64,000 nucleotides of DNA, taken from assembly GCA_013036995.1 (NCBI GenBank), contig JAAOXG010000002.1:1-64000 (forward strand), written 5' to 3'. Shown piece after piece: positions 1 to 8,337 of the stretch (its first letter is position 1; each line of letters opens with the position of its first letter). This DNA comes from Lacrimispora defluvii (lineage in GTDB: Bacteria > Bacillota > Clostridia > Lachnospirales > Lachnospiraceae). The notes below the pieces were generated by a model. That model did no database searches. It was not told the DNA's origin and saw nothing but the letters and a program-made list of their open reading frames with translations. A program made the translations under genes and the position numbers.

Positions 1-11
1 GAAATTCAGCA

Positions 12-836
12 TCACTGCACCTCGCTTTCTGCGGGTGTTTCGGATGCAGTGCTTTCCTCCGATTCCTGAGACTTGGGTTCAGAGGAGCTGTCCTGTGGCA
101 CCTCCGCAGGATACAAGGCGGCGATGACCTTATTCTGCGCCTCTGTAAATTTGGCGGTGTTGGCAGGGCTACCGCGGTAAACAAGGGACAGGTGAAGCTT
201 GCCGTCAGCCTCCAGCTCCGCCAATACCTTGCTCTGTTCGGGAGATACCAGCAGGGTCACCGTAGAGGGCAGCTCCCGCTCGTCATCCTCGGGCTTGGCT
301 TCTCCCGTGTTGGCGTCATAGCCGGAGGAGGCTGTGACGCTGATGACCTCCACATATTTCAGCTCGGCGGGGATGACGGTGGCGCCCTGTTTTTTGTAGT
401 CGGCGGCAATGACCGACACGATATCGCCGCTCTGGAGCTTGCCGGACAGACCGTTTGCAAAGCTCTTGATGGTCACCGACATGGCCTGTTTGGTACCGTC
501 CAGATTATAAAGGTAGGCGTTCTCCGCGGCCGGGGTGTCGGACAGCTTGGTGTTCAAGATATAATCACCAATAGACAGGTCAGCCTTGGCGTATTTGCCG
601 ATGACCGTTTCACTCTGGCGGATGACATTGTCGGGCAGTCCGAAGCCGCCCACTTCCACGGTCTGGACCGTATCCTTGGTGATCTCATCGCCTGCCTTGA
701 TTTCCTTGACCACGCGGACGATCTCGGTTTTCTGGCTGACGGACTTGTTGAACAGCGGCGTCACTCCGAAGCAGATGAGTAGGGACAAAAGGATGCAGAT
801 CACACCGACAACCGTGCGATTCTTAAAAAGACTCAT
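12..836 (-). CDS. CpaB-like SAF-domain pilus assembly protein
   Basis: About 274 residues starting MSLFKNRTVV, followed at once by one transmembrane segment (roughly residues 8-28) and a SAF domain (VKEIKAGDEITKDTV, then a stretch on 'GKYAKADLSIGDYIL') typical of Flp/Tad pilus protein CpaB/RcpC. In that family the protein sits in the periplasm or outside face and helps assemble Tad pili. The C-terminus is a Glu/Ser-rich disordered tail. The ATG at 834-836 is chosen over the longer frame because GGAGGAAAATCC precedes it. The stop overlaps a further ATG (TGATG at the window edge), so the next gene of the operon begins at about position 12 and leaves the window. It lies next to a prepilin peptidase and a pilin-like protein, supporting a pilus role inside a conjugative element. 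Confidence 0.8.
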   Translation of the reverse strand: MSLFKNRTVVGVICILLSLLICFGVTPLFNKSVSQKTEIVRVVKEIKAGDEITKDTVQTVEVGGFGLPDNVIRQSETVIGKYAKADLSIGDYILNTKLSDTPAAENAYLYNLDGTKQAMSVTIKSFANGLSGKLQSGDIVSVIAADYKKQGATVIPAELKYVEVISVTASSGYDANTGEAKPEDDERELPSTVTLLVSPEQSKVLAELEADGKLHLSLVYRGSPANTAKFTEAQNKVIAALYPAEVPQDSSSEPKSQESEESTASETPAESEVQ

Positions 837-865
837 AGGATTTTCCTCCTTGATTTCATTGTGAT

Positions 866-1000
866 TTAGAAGCTGGCAGAGCTGTATTTGCGGTATTTCG
901 CTGCTTTCACAGCCCCCGGAATAAGGACGGCAGCCAGCGAAACGGCGGCGATACCGGCGATGAGAATGGTCTTTTTTCTGCTGGTACGGATTCTTTTCAT
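866..1000 (-). CDS. small single-pass membrane protein of the pilus module
   Basis: A 44-residue protein: a basic N-terminus (MKRIRTSRKK), one hydrophobic helix of about 20 residues, and a basic C-terminal tail. GGAGGAAG sits upstream of the ATG, and the start overlaps the stop of the prepilin peptidase gene by ATGA, so translational coupling is likely. I recognise no family. Its place between the prepilin peptidase and CpaB suggests a minor component of the same apparatus; that is inference from position only. Confidence 0.6.
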   Translation of the reverse strand: MKRIRTSRKKTILIAGIAAVSLAAVLIPGAVKAAKYRKYSSASF

Positions 1001-1449
1001 GAGATACTTCCTCCAATATTTAGAATGGTTACGGCAAGAAAGCCGAGGGATAAAAACGGCGCCATCGGCAGGGATGCCTGCGCCGCTTTCTGAGGTTTCA
1101 GTTTGCGAAACCTTCTGATGGCTTGGGCTGAGAGATAAAAAAAGAGGGATGCCATCAGGCCGAGCATCAGCCCGACCGTGCATCCCCAAAATCCCATAAC
1201 AATGCCTGCGGCGGCAGTGAGCTTGATATCCCCGCCGCCGACGCCGCCCGGTCTGTATAGGGCGGCAATCAACAGTGGCAGTGCCGCAAGGATTCCCAAG
1301 AGCTTGGCGGGGCTGAAATCAATCAGCCCCGCCAATGCAATCAGGAGGCAGATGCTGTCCGGGATGATCCGTTTGCGGAGATCCCACACAGAAGCCGCCA
1401 TAAGCAGACAAGAAAAAAGCACCGCCTGTGCGATGCCATTAGCCTCCAT
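997..1449 (-). CDS. A24 prepilin peptidase (CpaA/TadV-like)
   Basis: 150 residues, almost entirely hydrophobic, with about five membrane helices. The two catalytic aspartates of the A24 type IV prepilin peptidase family are visible in 'DLRKRIIPD' near residue 25-33 and in 'GGGDIKL' near residue 72. It lacks the N-terminal methyltransferase domain of PilD, so it matches the short CpaA/TadV form used by Tad pili. The enzyme cleaves prepilin leaders at the cytoplasmic membrane face. Its start overlaps the end of the upstream DUF6133 gene by 11 bases, and no separate ribosome site is seen, so it is probably translationally coupled. The nearest obvious substrates are the two DUF6133 proteins of this window. 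Confidence 0.85.
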   Translation of the reverse strand: MEANGIAQAVLFSCLLMAASVWDLRKRIIPDSICLLIALAGLIDFSPAKLLGILAALPLLIAALYRPGGVGGGDIKLTAAAGIVMGFWGCTVGLMLGLMASLFFYLSAQAIRRFRKLKPQKAAQASLPMAPFLSLGFLAVTILNIGGSIS

Positions 1450-1669
1450 AGTTGAACATTTCCTTGATTCTCTGCGTCAAGGTCGGCAGCACCGTTTCCC
1501 CAAACAGGGCATAAAGCCCCGCCAGAAGCAGAGCGCCCAAGACAACGGCGATCAGGATTTTGATGGCCGTATCAATGTAGCCCTCCCCGCGGTTATCCGA
1601 GAGAATATAGCGGGTTCTGACAGCGGCCGTGGCAGTCTTATTCTTTAGCTTGCAAAAGAGAGATTTCAT
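1439..1669 (-). CDS. DUF6133 pilin-like protein, copy 1
   Basis: 76 residues. A basic N-terminus of about 25 residues is followed by 'RGEGYIDTAIKIL', a long hydrophobic helix and the conserved ending 'TQRIKEMFNYGG'. This is the DUF6133 family found in clostridial conjugative elements. The layout, a polar leader ending in Gly followed by an acidic residue near +5 and then a hydrophobic helix, resembles a class III prepilin, and the next gene is a prepilin peptidase. A pilin role is my inference. A second copy at 6033-6296 is nearly identical in protein from GEGYID to the end but differs at many synonymous sites, so it is an older duplication under selection. The ATG has AAGGAGGAAACACTC upstream. 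Confidence 0.75.
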   Translation of the reverse strand: MKSLFCKLKNKTATAAVRTRYILSDNRGEGYIDTAIKILIAVVLGALLLAGLYALFGETVLPTLTQRIKEMFNYGG

Positions 1670-1682
1670 GAGTGTTTCCTCC

Positions 1683-4600
1683 TTATTCGAAGTGGTAGGT
1701 CACTGAGTAGGTGATGTTGCTCTTGTTATACATGCAATCGTGATTGGTATAGTAATAAAATTCGAGCCTTGTGTACACGCCTGCGCCAAGGCTGCGGGTG
1801 AAGGTGATGCCGTTGGTGGTTGTACCATAGTCAAGCTGATCCCACTGGCCGGTCAGCCTATTGTATCCACGCACTCTGCCAAAGTCAGAGCCGCTGTGAC
1901 CACTCACAGGCGGCACCGTGAAGGTATATTCCGTGATGGTGGCGCCTTCGATTCCGTTCTCCATGATGACGGAGTCCGGTCCGGTGAGGGTCATCCCGCC
2001 GCTGCCGTTTGAGTCGGCTACAAAGAACACGATGGCGGCCCAGGGCGATTCAGCGCCCGCGGAATCCACCGCTTTGACGCGCACCACATTCCTGCCCAGC
2101 GGGTAGGTCTGCGTTTCGGCATTTCGGCCCTCCCAAATGAGAGTGATCGCATCGCCATCGGGGTCGGAACTGGTTGCCTTGATGGTGACCGGCGTTCCGG
2201 GCGGTACGCTGTTGCCGCTTGGCGTTCTGGTAATGACCGGCGCAGTCGGTGCAGAGTTTACGATGGTGAATGTTCTGGACACCCACTCCGAATACAGCCC
2301 GGTAGCATCTTTGGCGCGGGCACGGATGGTGTGCGTGCCAACGGCATAGTAGTTGTCAGCCGCCTTGTTTTCCCACTCCAGAGTGGTGGCATCGCCGTCC
2401 GAGTCAGCGGCTGTTGCGCTGATATTGACAAGGAATTTGCCGTTATTCGCTGTTCGGGTGGGGGTTGCAGTCAGGGTTACAGTCGGTGCGGAGCTGGTAA
2501 TGGTGAAAGTCTTTGATGCCCAGGGTGAATATGCTCCGGCAATATCTTTGGAACGGACGCGAATGATGTGCGTGCCTGCAGCATAGTAGTTGTCAGCCGC
2601 CTTGTTGTCCCATTCCAGCGTGGTTGCATCGCCGTCCGCATCGGCGGCTGTCGCACTGATATTGACAAGGAATTTGCCGTCCTTGACGGTGCGGGTTGGC
2701 TCGGCTGTCAGGGTAACAGTGGGGGCGGCATTGGTCACGATGAAAGTTTTCTCGGTCCACGATGAATAAGCCCCGGCGATATCCTTTGCCCTGACACGGA
2801 TGGTGTGGGTACCCGGCGCATAGTAGCTGTCAGCCGCAGTGTCCGCATACTCCAAGGTCACCGCATCCCCATCGGGATCTGTGGCATTGACGGTAATGTT
2901 GACGAGAAATTTCCCATCCTTGGCGGTACGGGTGGGAACGGCCTCTACCACAGGGGCATTCGGCGCAGTGTTGGTTACCGTGATGTTCTCCGAATGGTAG
3001 GTTACACGTCCTGCGCTGTCGGTGATAGACGCGGTCAGGGTAAAACTGCCGATGTCACAGATGGCAATTCTGCCGCCGTCATTGCCCAGGGTTCCCTGAT
3101 ACTGTGCGGTATTGCCATCCTTTTGCAGTGTCCAAACCACGGCATAGCTGCCGATGTGCTGGACATCCTTTGCGGCAACATCAAACTCAGCACCGTAGTG
3201 AACGGTCTGCGGCATGGTGAATGCGTACTGCACAACCGGCAAGATACGGATACTTTCGCTGTGGGAATAACTACGTTTCAGATAGTCGGTCATGGCTGCG
3301 GTGAGGACATACCCGCCGTCACCCTTAAAGGTAATTTTGCCGCCCTGGGGAGTGAGGCTTCCGTCAAACGCATTGGAGAGTGGAATACTATTGCCATCCT
3401 TTCTGACAGACCACTCCACCGGAAGAATATTGTTGTTGCCATGGGTTCTGAGGTCAATGGCGGTATCGGTGTAGGCAAAGACAGGAAGCTCAAAGCCGAT
3501 AGTCAGTACGGGAAGCACCTCGCACCTGTCCTTGCTTTCGTACAAAAAGACACGGCCGGTATCATCGGTGATTCTCGCTACCAGCTCATAGATGCCCGCT
3601 CTTTTGAAACGGATCGTACCGCCGTCATTCGAGAGCTTTCCGTCCACATAAGTCGACCAATCTTGGAAACCGAAGGTGTTGTCCACCAGCCATTCGATGG
3701 TGAGGCCGTCCAGATCGGCGGCTTCGGTTTTGACCACGATATCGGTGTCGGTATGGGCGTACTTTGGCAGGCCGTAGGTAAGGTTGGGCACAGGATAAAC
3801 CACAAAGCTCTGCTCATAGCGATAGCTCCTGCCGCCATCATCGGTGAACTCCGCTTTCAGGACATAGCTGCCCTTGGAGCGGAACTTCAGCTCGCCGCCG
3901 CTGTTGCCCAGCGTACCCTCCGCCGCATCGTTGAGGGATACCTCCTTGCCGTCATGCAGCAGGGACCATTTGGCGGTATGGCTGCCGATTTCTCCGAACA
4001 CCGCTTCCACTACAACCGCTTTGTCAGTATGAAAGACTTCGGGCAAGTAGAATCCCGCGGAGCCCACTGGATAGACGGTGATGTCCGCGGTACCGGCAAA
4101 CACTCTGCCGGTTGCATCGGTGACGGAAGCGGTCAGGGCATACACGCCTTTTTCCTTGAAGCGAATACTGCCATGGTCGGGATCTCCTTCGATCCATGTG
4201 CCGATATCGGCAGGTTCTCCATTGCGGGTCAGGGTGTAGGCCAGCATGAGCCCATCCGTTTCTTTTGTTTCTGTTTTTAGTGCAATGGTTTTATCGGTAT
4301 GGGAAACTGCCGGCAGGGTGAGATTCACCTCCGCCACCGGATAGACAGTGATATCATCTTCGACAGTAATGGTTTTGCCCAGCTCGTCTGTAATGGAGGC
4401 GATCAGCGTATAGCTGCCCTTATCCTTGAACAGCACTGTGCCGCCTGTAGCGGTCAGCTCTCCGGTAAGGGCTTCATCTATATCAGCAATGGTTCCGTCT
4501 TTTTGAAGGGACCACACCACAGAATTGACACCAAGGTTCTCCGTGGTAAGCTCCACCGGCACGCCGGTGTCGGTATGGGCGGTTTCAGGCAGCGTGAATG

Positions 4601-5627
4601 CCGCCGTCACCACCGGATAGATGCTGACCGTCTGCTCATGAGTCACCGTGGCGCCCCGGCTGTTTTTTGCTGTGGCAACGAGGGTGATGCTGCCTGTCTG
4701 CGTAAATTTCACCTTGCCGCCTGCAGCGGTCAGCTCACCCGCTGTCAGCCCGGAAAGCTCGGCAGGAAGTCCGTTTTTGAGCGCTGTCCATGTCACGCCG
4801 CTCACATAGCGGCTTTCCGGCTTAATCTCAATTTCATCGGTGGTGTAAGCGGTTTTGGGCAATGTGAAGCTGAACTGCGGGGCGGGGACATAGGAGGAAC
4901 CACCACCGCCAGAACCGCCGCCACCGGAAGGCTTATCCTCCGGCTTGGGTGTTGCAGGCGACTTCGGTGGTTCTTCTTTTTTGATCTGTTCCTTTGCTTT
5001 CTCCGTATCCACCAGCATTTCAAAGGCTTCCGCACGGGTGGCTTTGCCGTCCGGCTTTACTGTACCGTCCGGGTAACCATCCATAATGCCGTACTTTTTG
5101 CCTGTGCAGATACAGGCTTTATCCCCATCAGCGAGTCCATCGTCATCGGAAAACCCGGTGACGCAGGGGCAGGACACATCATGGTCGCCCTTGCCGATAG
5201 CCCTCACCAGCATTCGGATCATCTCCATGCGGGTGATGGGTTCGTCTGGCAGGAACTTCGTGCCGAAATCATCCTTTTGGATAATTCCTGCAATGATGAG
5301 CGCCTCTACATACTGTTCCGACCAGTGTCCGGCAATGTCAGTAAAGCGAATGGTGACTTCACTTTCATCCGGTTCCGGCAGTTCCATAGTCCTGGCAATC
5401 AGGGCGGCAAACTCGCCTCTGGTAATGATCGCATCGGGGTGTGCGAGACCATCGGGATAGCCGCTGATGACGCCCTTATCCGTAAGGATTTGGATGGCTT
5501 CCTCCGCCCAATGGCCTTTGGCATCCTCAAAATACCGGTTTACCGCATAGGCGCTGCCCGCAAGCAGGGCAACAACCATGCAGACCACGAGGAGGACGCT
5601 GAGAGGTCTTTTCATTTTCTCCTTCAT
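1683..5627 (-). CDS. giant SLH-domain surface protein with two sets of tandem repeats
   Basis: About 1314 residues. Signal peptide (MKEKMKRPLSVLLVV to about residue 28), then three S-layer homology modules (about 30-80, 90-140, 150-205) that would anchor it to secondary wall polymer. A Gly/Ser-rich flexible linker follows, then seven repeats of about 85-90 residues that each open with a phrase like 'FTLPETAHTDT' and close with a phrase like 'GSYTLIASITDELG'. Next come about four repeats of about 80 residues of the type 'DPDGDAVTLEY...GTHTIRVRAKDIAGAYS', resembling Ig/PKD-like folds, and an aromatic C-terminal domain. The start is the ATG at 5625-5627 behind AGGAGGG, not the TTG two codons earlier. 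It is likely a long wall-attached stalk or adhesin. Carriage on a conjugative element suggests a mating-contact or surface-exclusion role, which is inference. Confidence 0.85.
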   Translation of the reverse strand: MKEKMKRPLSVLLVVCMVVALLAGSAYAVNRYFEDAKGHWAEEAIQILTDKGVISGYPDGLAHPDAIITRGEFAALIARTMELPEPDESEVTIRFTDIAGHWSEQYVEALIIAGIIQKDDFGTKFLPDEPITRMEMIRMLVRAIGKGDHDVSCPCVTGFSDDDGLADGDKACICTGKKYGIMDGYPDGTVKPDGKATRAEAFEMLVDTEKAKEQIKKEEPPKSPATPKPEDKPSGGGGSGGGGSSYVPAPQFSFTLPKTAYTTDEIEIKPESRYVSGVTWTALKNGLPAELSGLTAGELTAAGGKVKFTQTGSITLVATAKNSRGATVTHEQTVSIYPVVTAAFTLPETAHTDTGVPVELTTENLGVNSVVWSLQKDGTIADIDEALTGELTATGGTVLFKDKGSYTLIASITDELGKTITVEDDITVYPVAEVNLTLPAVSHTDKTIALKTETKETDGLMLAYTLTRNGEPADIGTWIEGDPDHGSIRFKEKGVYALTASVTDATGRVFAGTADITVYPVGSAGFYLPEVFHTDKAVVVEAVFGEIGSHTAKWSLLHDGKEVSLNDAAEGTLGNSGGELKFRSKGSYVLKAEFTDDGGRSYRYEQSFVVYPVPNLTYGLPKYAHTDTDIVVKTEAADLDGLTIEWLVDNTFGFQDWSTYVDGKLSNDGGTIRFKRAGIYELVARITDDTGRVFLYESKDRCEVLPVLTIGFELPVFAYTDTAIDLRTHGNNNILPVEWSVRKDGNSIPLSNAFDGSLTPQGGKITFKGDGGYVLTAAMTDYLKRSYSHSESIRILPVVQYAFTMPQTVHYGAEFDVAAKDVQHIGSYAVVWTLQKDGNTAQYQGTLGNDGGRIAICDIGSFTLTASITDSAGRVTYHSENITVTNTAPNAPVVEAVPTRTAKDGKFLVNITVNATDPDGDAVTLEYADTAADSYYAPGTHTIRVRAKDIAGAYSSWTEKTFIVTNAAPTVTLTAEPTRTVKDGKFLVNISATAADADGDATTLEWDNKAADNYYAAGTHIIRVRSKDIAGAYSPWASKTFTITSSAPTVTLTATPTRTANNGKFLVNISATAADSDGDATTLEWENKAADNYYAVGTHTIRARAKDATGLYSEWVSRTFTIVNSAPTAPVITRTPSGNSVPPGTPVTIKATSSDPDGDAITLIWEGRNAETQTYPLGRNVVRVKAVDSAGAESPWAAIVFFVADSNGSGGMTLTGPDSVIMENGIEGATITEYTFTVPPVSGHSGSDFGRVRGYNRLTGQWDQLDYGTTTNGITFTRSLGAGVYTRLEFYYYTNHDCMYNKSNITYSVTYHFE

Positions 5628-5639
5628 CGGCAAACCCTC

Positions 5640-5999
5640 CTACATCCCACCCATGACAGGTTGGCTTTGTGCCTGCTGGGGTTCGGGAGATTCCTGTTTC
5701 TGTGCGGCGGTCTGCCCTTGGATGAGCGCCTGCTGGTAGGCGCCGATGACTGCCTTGTCAAATTCCGCTTTGGCTTCTTTGGTGCAAGGGAAGCAGATAT
5801 CCTTGTACTCGCCGTTTCCGGCTTTATAGCTGGGCATGGAGATAAACAGCCCCTTGGAGCCTTCCATGATCTTGATGCCCCGCACGGCAAAATCGCCGTA
5901 GACGTTAACCGAGGCGGTGGCCTTGCAGCTCCCCTCCGGGCGGATGGATTGGATTTTCACATCATACTTTGGAACAGCCGGTGTTGTATTCTTAGGCAT
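5640..5999 (-). CDS. SpoVG-family regulator
   Basis: 119 residues. The first 85 residues carry the SpoVG signature: 'VRGIKIMEGSKGLFISMPS' and 'GEYKDICFPCTKEAKAEF'. SpoVG proteins are small nucleic-acid-binding regulators, and homologues are frequent on clostridial conjugative elements. An unusual C-terminal extension rich in Gln, Pro and Glu ends in 'PVMGGM', the tail motif shared with neighbouring, unrelated proteins. The ATG lies behind GGAGGAAAAACC. It is 12 bases from the SLH gene and probably co-transcribed with it. Confidence 0.85.
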   Translation of the reverse strand: MPKNTTPAVPKYDVKIQSIRPEGSCKATASVNVYGDFAVRGIKIMEGSKGLFISMPSYKAGNGEYKDICFPCTKEAKAEFDKAVIGAYQQALIQGQTAAQKQESPEPQQAQSQPVMGGM

Positions 6000-6032
6000 G
6001 GTTTTTCCTCCTTCTCAAAATTGCCGGCACAT

Positions 6033-6296
6033 TTAACCGGCGTAGTTGAACATCTCCTTGATACGCTGGGTCAGAGTCGGCAGCACGGTTTCGCCAAACA
6101 GTGCGTAGAGCCCCGCAAGGAGCAGGGCACCCAAGACAACGGCGATCAGGATTTTGATGGCTGTGTCGATGTAGCCCTCCCCGGCACTCTCTGAGAGAAT
6201 GTGCCTGCTGCGAAATACGAGGCTGGCGGCGGTATTTTTTACCGCCGTCAGCTTATGAGAAACCGTGGCTTTCACTTTTTTGATAACATGAACCAT
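6033..6296 (-). CDS. DUF6133 pilin-like protein, copy 2
   Basis: 87 residues starting MVHVIKKVKATV. The leader is longer than in copy 1 (about 40 residues, basic), then 'GEGYIDTAIKIL', the hydrophobic helix and 'RIKEMFNYAG'. The body is almost the same as the copy at 1439-1669 while the leader is unrelated, which fits a cleaved leader under weak constraint. The ATG at 6294-6296 has GGAGGAAAACAAT just upstream; the longer frame to 6344 lacks a site. Pilin function is inferred from the adjacent prepilin peptidase and CpaB genes. Confidence 0.75.
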   Translation of the reverse strand: MVHVIKKVKATVSHKLTAVKNTAASLVFRSRHILSESAGEGYIDTAIKILIAVVLGALLLAGLYALFGETVLPTLTQRIKEMFNYAG

Positions 6297-6350
6297 ATTG
6301 TTTTCCTCCGTTCTATTGATGGGGCATAAGAAAAGACAGCCCAAGGCTGC

Positions 6351-6905
6351 CTACATACTCATGCCCATTGTTTGGATGGGTTCGGGTGATTCAAATTCGA
6401 TCTGCCGGAACACCTTGCGATCCGCATAGTAGAACTCGCTACCGGCATCGCTGTATAGCTCAATGATGTCTGACATGGAGAGCGGATGTCCAGAAAAGCC
6501 GGGGGGCTGCCGGGTGCTGAACCGCTCATAGATGGTTTCAAGGTCATTGGTGTCGAGTTGCCCATCATAGGCAATACGGTAATCTCCGGGGGACGGTTCT
6601 CCAAACTGCCGCACCATTTCTTCATAGGGAATAAACTTCATGTGGATATCCACATCGGGCTTGAGCTGCCAGACGCGGACATTTTTCAGCGGAGCGGCAG
6701 TCTCTATGCCGCCCAGCCGTTCCCCGGCAAGAAGCCGCTCCATCACGCCATCCGTCCACTGCGGCGTTAGAGAGCGGCTTCTAAGCCAAGTGGATAGCTC
6801 ATCACTTTGAAAGATGCAGTCCACAACTGCTTTTGCTTTTTCTGTATAACCGGCCGGGTTTCCGTAGTAGGAAATGAGGCCGTTTTTCAGGGTGATCCCC
6901 GGCAT
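6351..6905 (-). CDS. YodL-domain protein of conjugative element
   Basis: 184 residues. Residues about 75-170 match the YodL-like domain of clostridial mobile elements ('VRVWQLKPDVDIHMKF', 'DYRIAYDGQL', 'GHPLSMSDIIEL'). The first 70 residues are an alpha-rich region ('AKAVVDCIFQSDELSTWL') similar to parts seen in DUF4316-type element proteins. The biochemical role of YodL is not known. The C-terminus reads 'PIQTMGMSM', a variant of the shared Met/Gly tail. The gene lies 12 bases after the DUF3849 gene in the same operon. Confidence 0.75.
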   Translation of the reverse strand: MPGITLKNGLISYYGNPAGYTEKAKAVVDCIFQSDELSTWLRSRSLTPQWTDGVMERLLAGERLGGIETAAPLKNVRVWQLKPDVDIHMKFIPYEEMVRQFGEPSPGDYRIAYDGQLDTNDLETIYERFSTRQPPGFSGHPLSMSDIIELYSDAGSEFYYADRKVFRQIEFESPEPIQTMGMSM

Positions 6906-6917
6906 GGTACCGCCTCC

Positions 6918-7676
6918 TTACTGCATGGTCATCCCTCCCATTTCGGAGGAGTCGCCTGCGGTCTGTTCCTGCCCTTGTAGTTCCGTCAGACTTTCCCTTG
7001 CCCAATCGGGCAGGTGGCTGTCCGCCAGCACACCGATGAAATCACTCCGGTTCCACCGGGTTTTCTCGCCGTCGCTGAGATTGGTGGCATAGACAGCTCT
7101 GCCTCTCGCATCGGCATGGGAACCGAAGCCCCCGGTACAAAGCCAGAGCTGATCTTGGGCTGTCAGGCATTTTTCCTTGAGATTGCGTGGTGACAGCACC
7201 ACCACCTTGCCCTCAAAGTCCTGCTTTTCCGTATCGGGCAAGCAGTGGGTATGATCAAACATCCCAAGGCCCTGATATGCCCTGCGGTACTGGTTGACAA
7301 AGCCGTCCAGCACGGCGGGATGGCTGTCCACAGCAAAATCCAGGTTGCGGTTACTGTACGAATCCTTATCGGGCGGGATGTAGGTCTGCTGTGCCCACTC
7401 CTTGTTTCCACGGGAAAAGCGCCCATCGTAATCCTTACACTGCAAGCTGTTTGCAAGGACATAGGACACCCTGTGGTATCCGAAGTCCGCGATGACGCTT
7501 GCGGCGCAGTCCGTTTTCAGGTGCATGCCGTCAAAGTCGCGGCGGATGGCCGCTTCTATGGCGTCTTTGCAGGCGATGTTCTCCTTATGGCTTGCCTTCC
7601 AGTCATTCAGCTCACCCAGTCGCTTGGCTTCCGCAAAGGAGTAGGGATAAATATATGGGAACTCCTTATTTGCCAT
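6918..7676 (-). CDS. DUF3849-domain protein
   Basis: 252 residues. The N-terminal part reads 'PYIYPYSFAEAKRLGELNDWKASHKENIACKDAIEAAI', and 'VLANSLQCKDYDGRFS' follows, both typical of DUF3849, a domain of large polyvalent and element-borne proteins in Firmicutes. Its function is unknown; the family is found with antirestriction genes on conjugative elements. The C-terminus is a hydrophilic Glu/Gln stretch ending 'SSEMGGMTMQ', one of the clearest copies of the shared tail. Its start overlaps the stop of the upstream gene by 11 bases. Confidence 0.8.
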   Translation of the reverse strand: MANKEFPYIYPYSFAEAKRLGELNDWKASHKENIACKDAIEAAIRRDFDGMHLKTDCAASVIADFGYHRVSYVLANSLQCKDYDGRFSRGNKEWAQQTYIPPDKDSYSNRNLDFAVDSHPAVLDGFVNQYRRAYQGLGMFDHTHCLPDTEKQDFEGKVVVLSPRNLKEKCLTAQDQLWLCTGGFGSHADARGRAVYATNLSDGEKTRWNRSDFIGVLADSHLPDWARESLTELQGQEQTAGDSSEMGGMTMQ

Positions 7677-8238
7677 AGACGATTTCCTCCCGCATGATCA
7701 GCTCATCCAGCGCAGCGAGGCAGACGCCGCTTTGCGCCAGCACCGAAAGAATTTCCGGAGGCACATCGTTGATGTCCTGCTGTACGTTGGCCTCCGCCAC
7801 CGTGATTTCGCCGCTGTCATCGTCCGCGTAGGCTTCCAGCCTGGCACCCTGGGGAATGCCCGCTTCCTCCAGCAGATAGTCGGGGATGTGGATGTCCTGG
7901 CTCTCGTCCAGCAGATCGCGGCAGAGGGAGCAGTCCGCTACCCACTTGGCAGGGCTGTTATCGTAGCCGCACTCCGCATCGGCTTTCGGCTTTTCATCAC
8001 CGCAGTTGTTGCAGAGGCCGCAGGTTCCGGCAAGCTGAACCGTCATGTCGCTTGCCAGCTCGCTGAGAGCGGCAATGACACGGACCAGATCCAGTGCCGT
8101 CAGCTCACCTTTGTGGATGACGCATACGCCCTCGGCGGCCGTCACCGCAAGGGCCTCCGCATCGATAAACCCACAATGCTGCTGAATCACCGGAGGGATT
8201 TGCAAGATCTGCTCGGTTTTCTTCTGCTTTTCTTTCAT
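7666..8238 (-). CDS. hypothetical element protein with AbrB-like segment
   Basis: 190 residues, start MKEKQKKTEQ behind GGGAGGAACAGACC; the longer frame to 8280 has no site. Acidic, with paired cysteines ('CGLCNNCG', 'DCSLCRDLL') that might bind metal. Residues about 120-150 ('IHIPDYLLEEAGIPQGARLEAY') resemble the swapped-hairpin AbrB/SpoVT DNA-binding fold. It has no Met/Gly tail. I do not recognise the full-length family. Position suggests a regulator of the element, but this is unproven. Confidence 0.6.
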   Translation of the reverse strand: MKEKQKKTEQILQIPPVIQQHCGFIDAEALAVTAAEGVCVIHKGELTALDLVRVIAALSELASDMTVQLAGTCGLCNNCGDEKPKADAECGYDNSPAKWVADCSLCRDLLDESQDIHIPDYLLEEAGIPQGARLEAYADDDSGEITVAEANVQQDINDVPPEILSVLAQSGVCLAALDELIMREEIVYGK

Positions 8239-8337
8239 GGTCTGTTCCTCCCTAAAATGTTTGCCCCATGACAGGGGCATCTGATTGTTCGTGTGTTTCC
8301 CGCATGTTCTCAGGGTTCAAGGTGCTTTTATCCATTT

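Noticed and set aside
1950-4800. Possible CRISPR-like or satellite repeats
   Set aside because: The periodicity of about 240-270 bases is coding and reflects tandem protein repeats of the SLH protein.
2805-6194. Very long plus-strand open frames (491 and 631 codons) opposite the SLH gene
   Set aside because: Low stop density follows from the GC-rich repeats of the real minus-strand gene. The frames have no ribosome sites and their repeats merely mirror those of the SLH protein.
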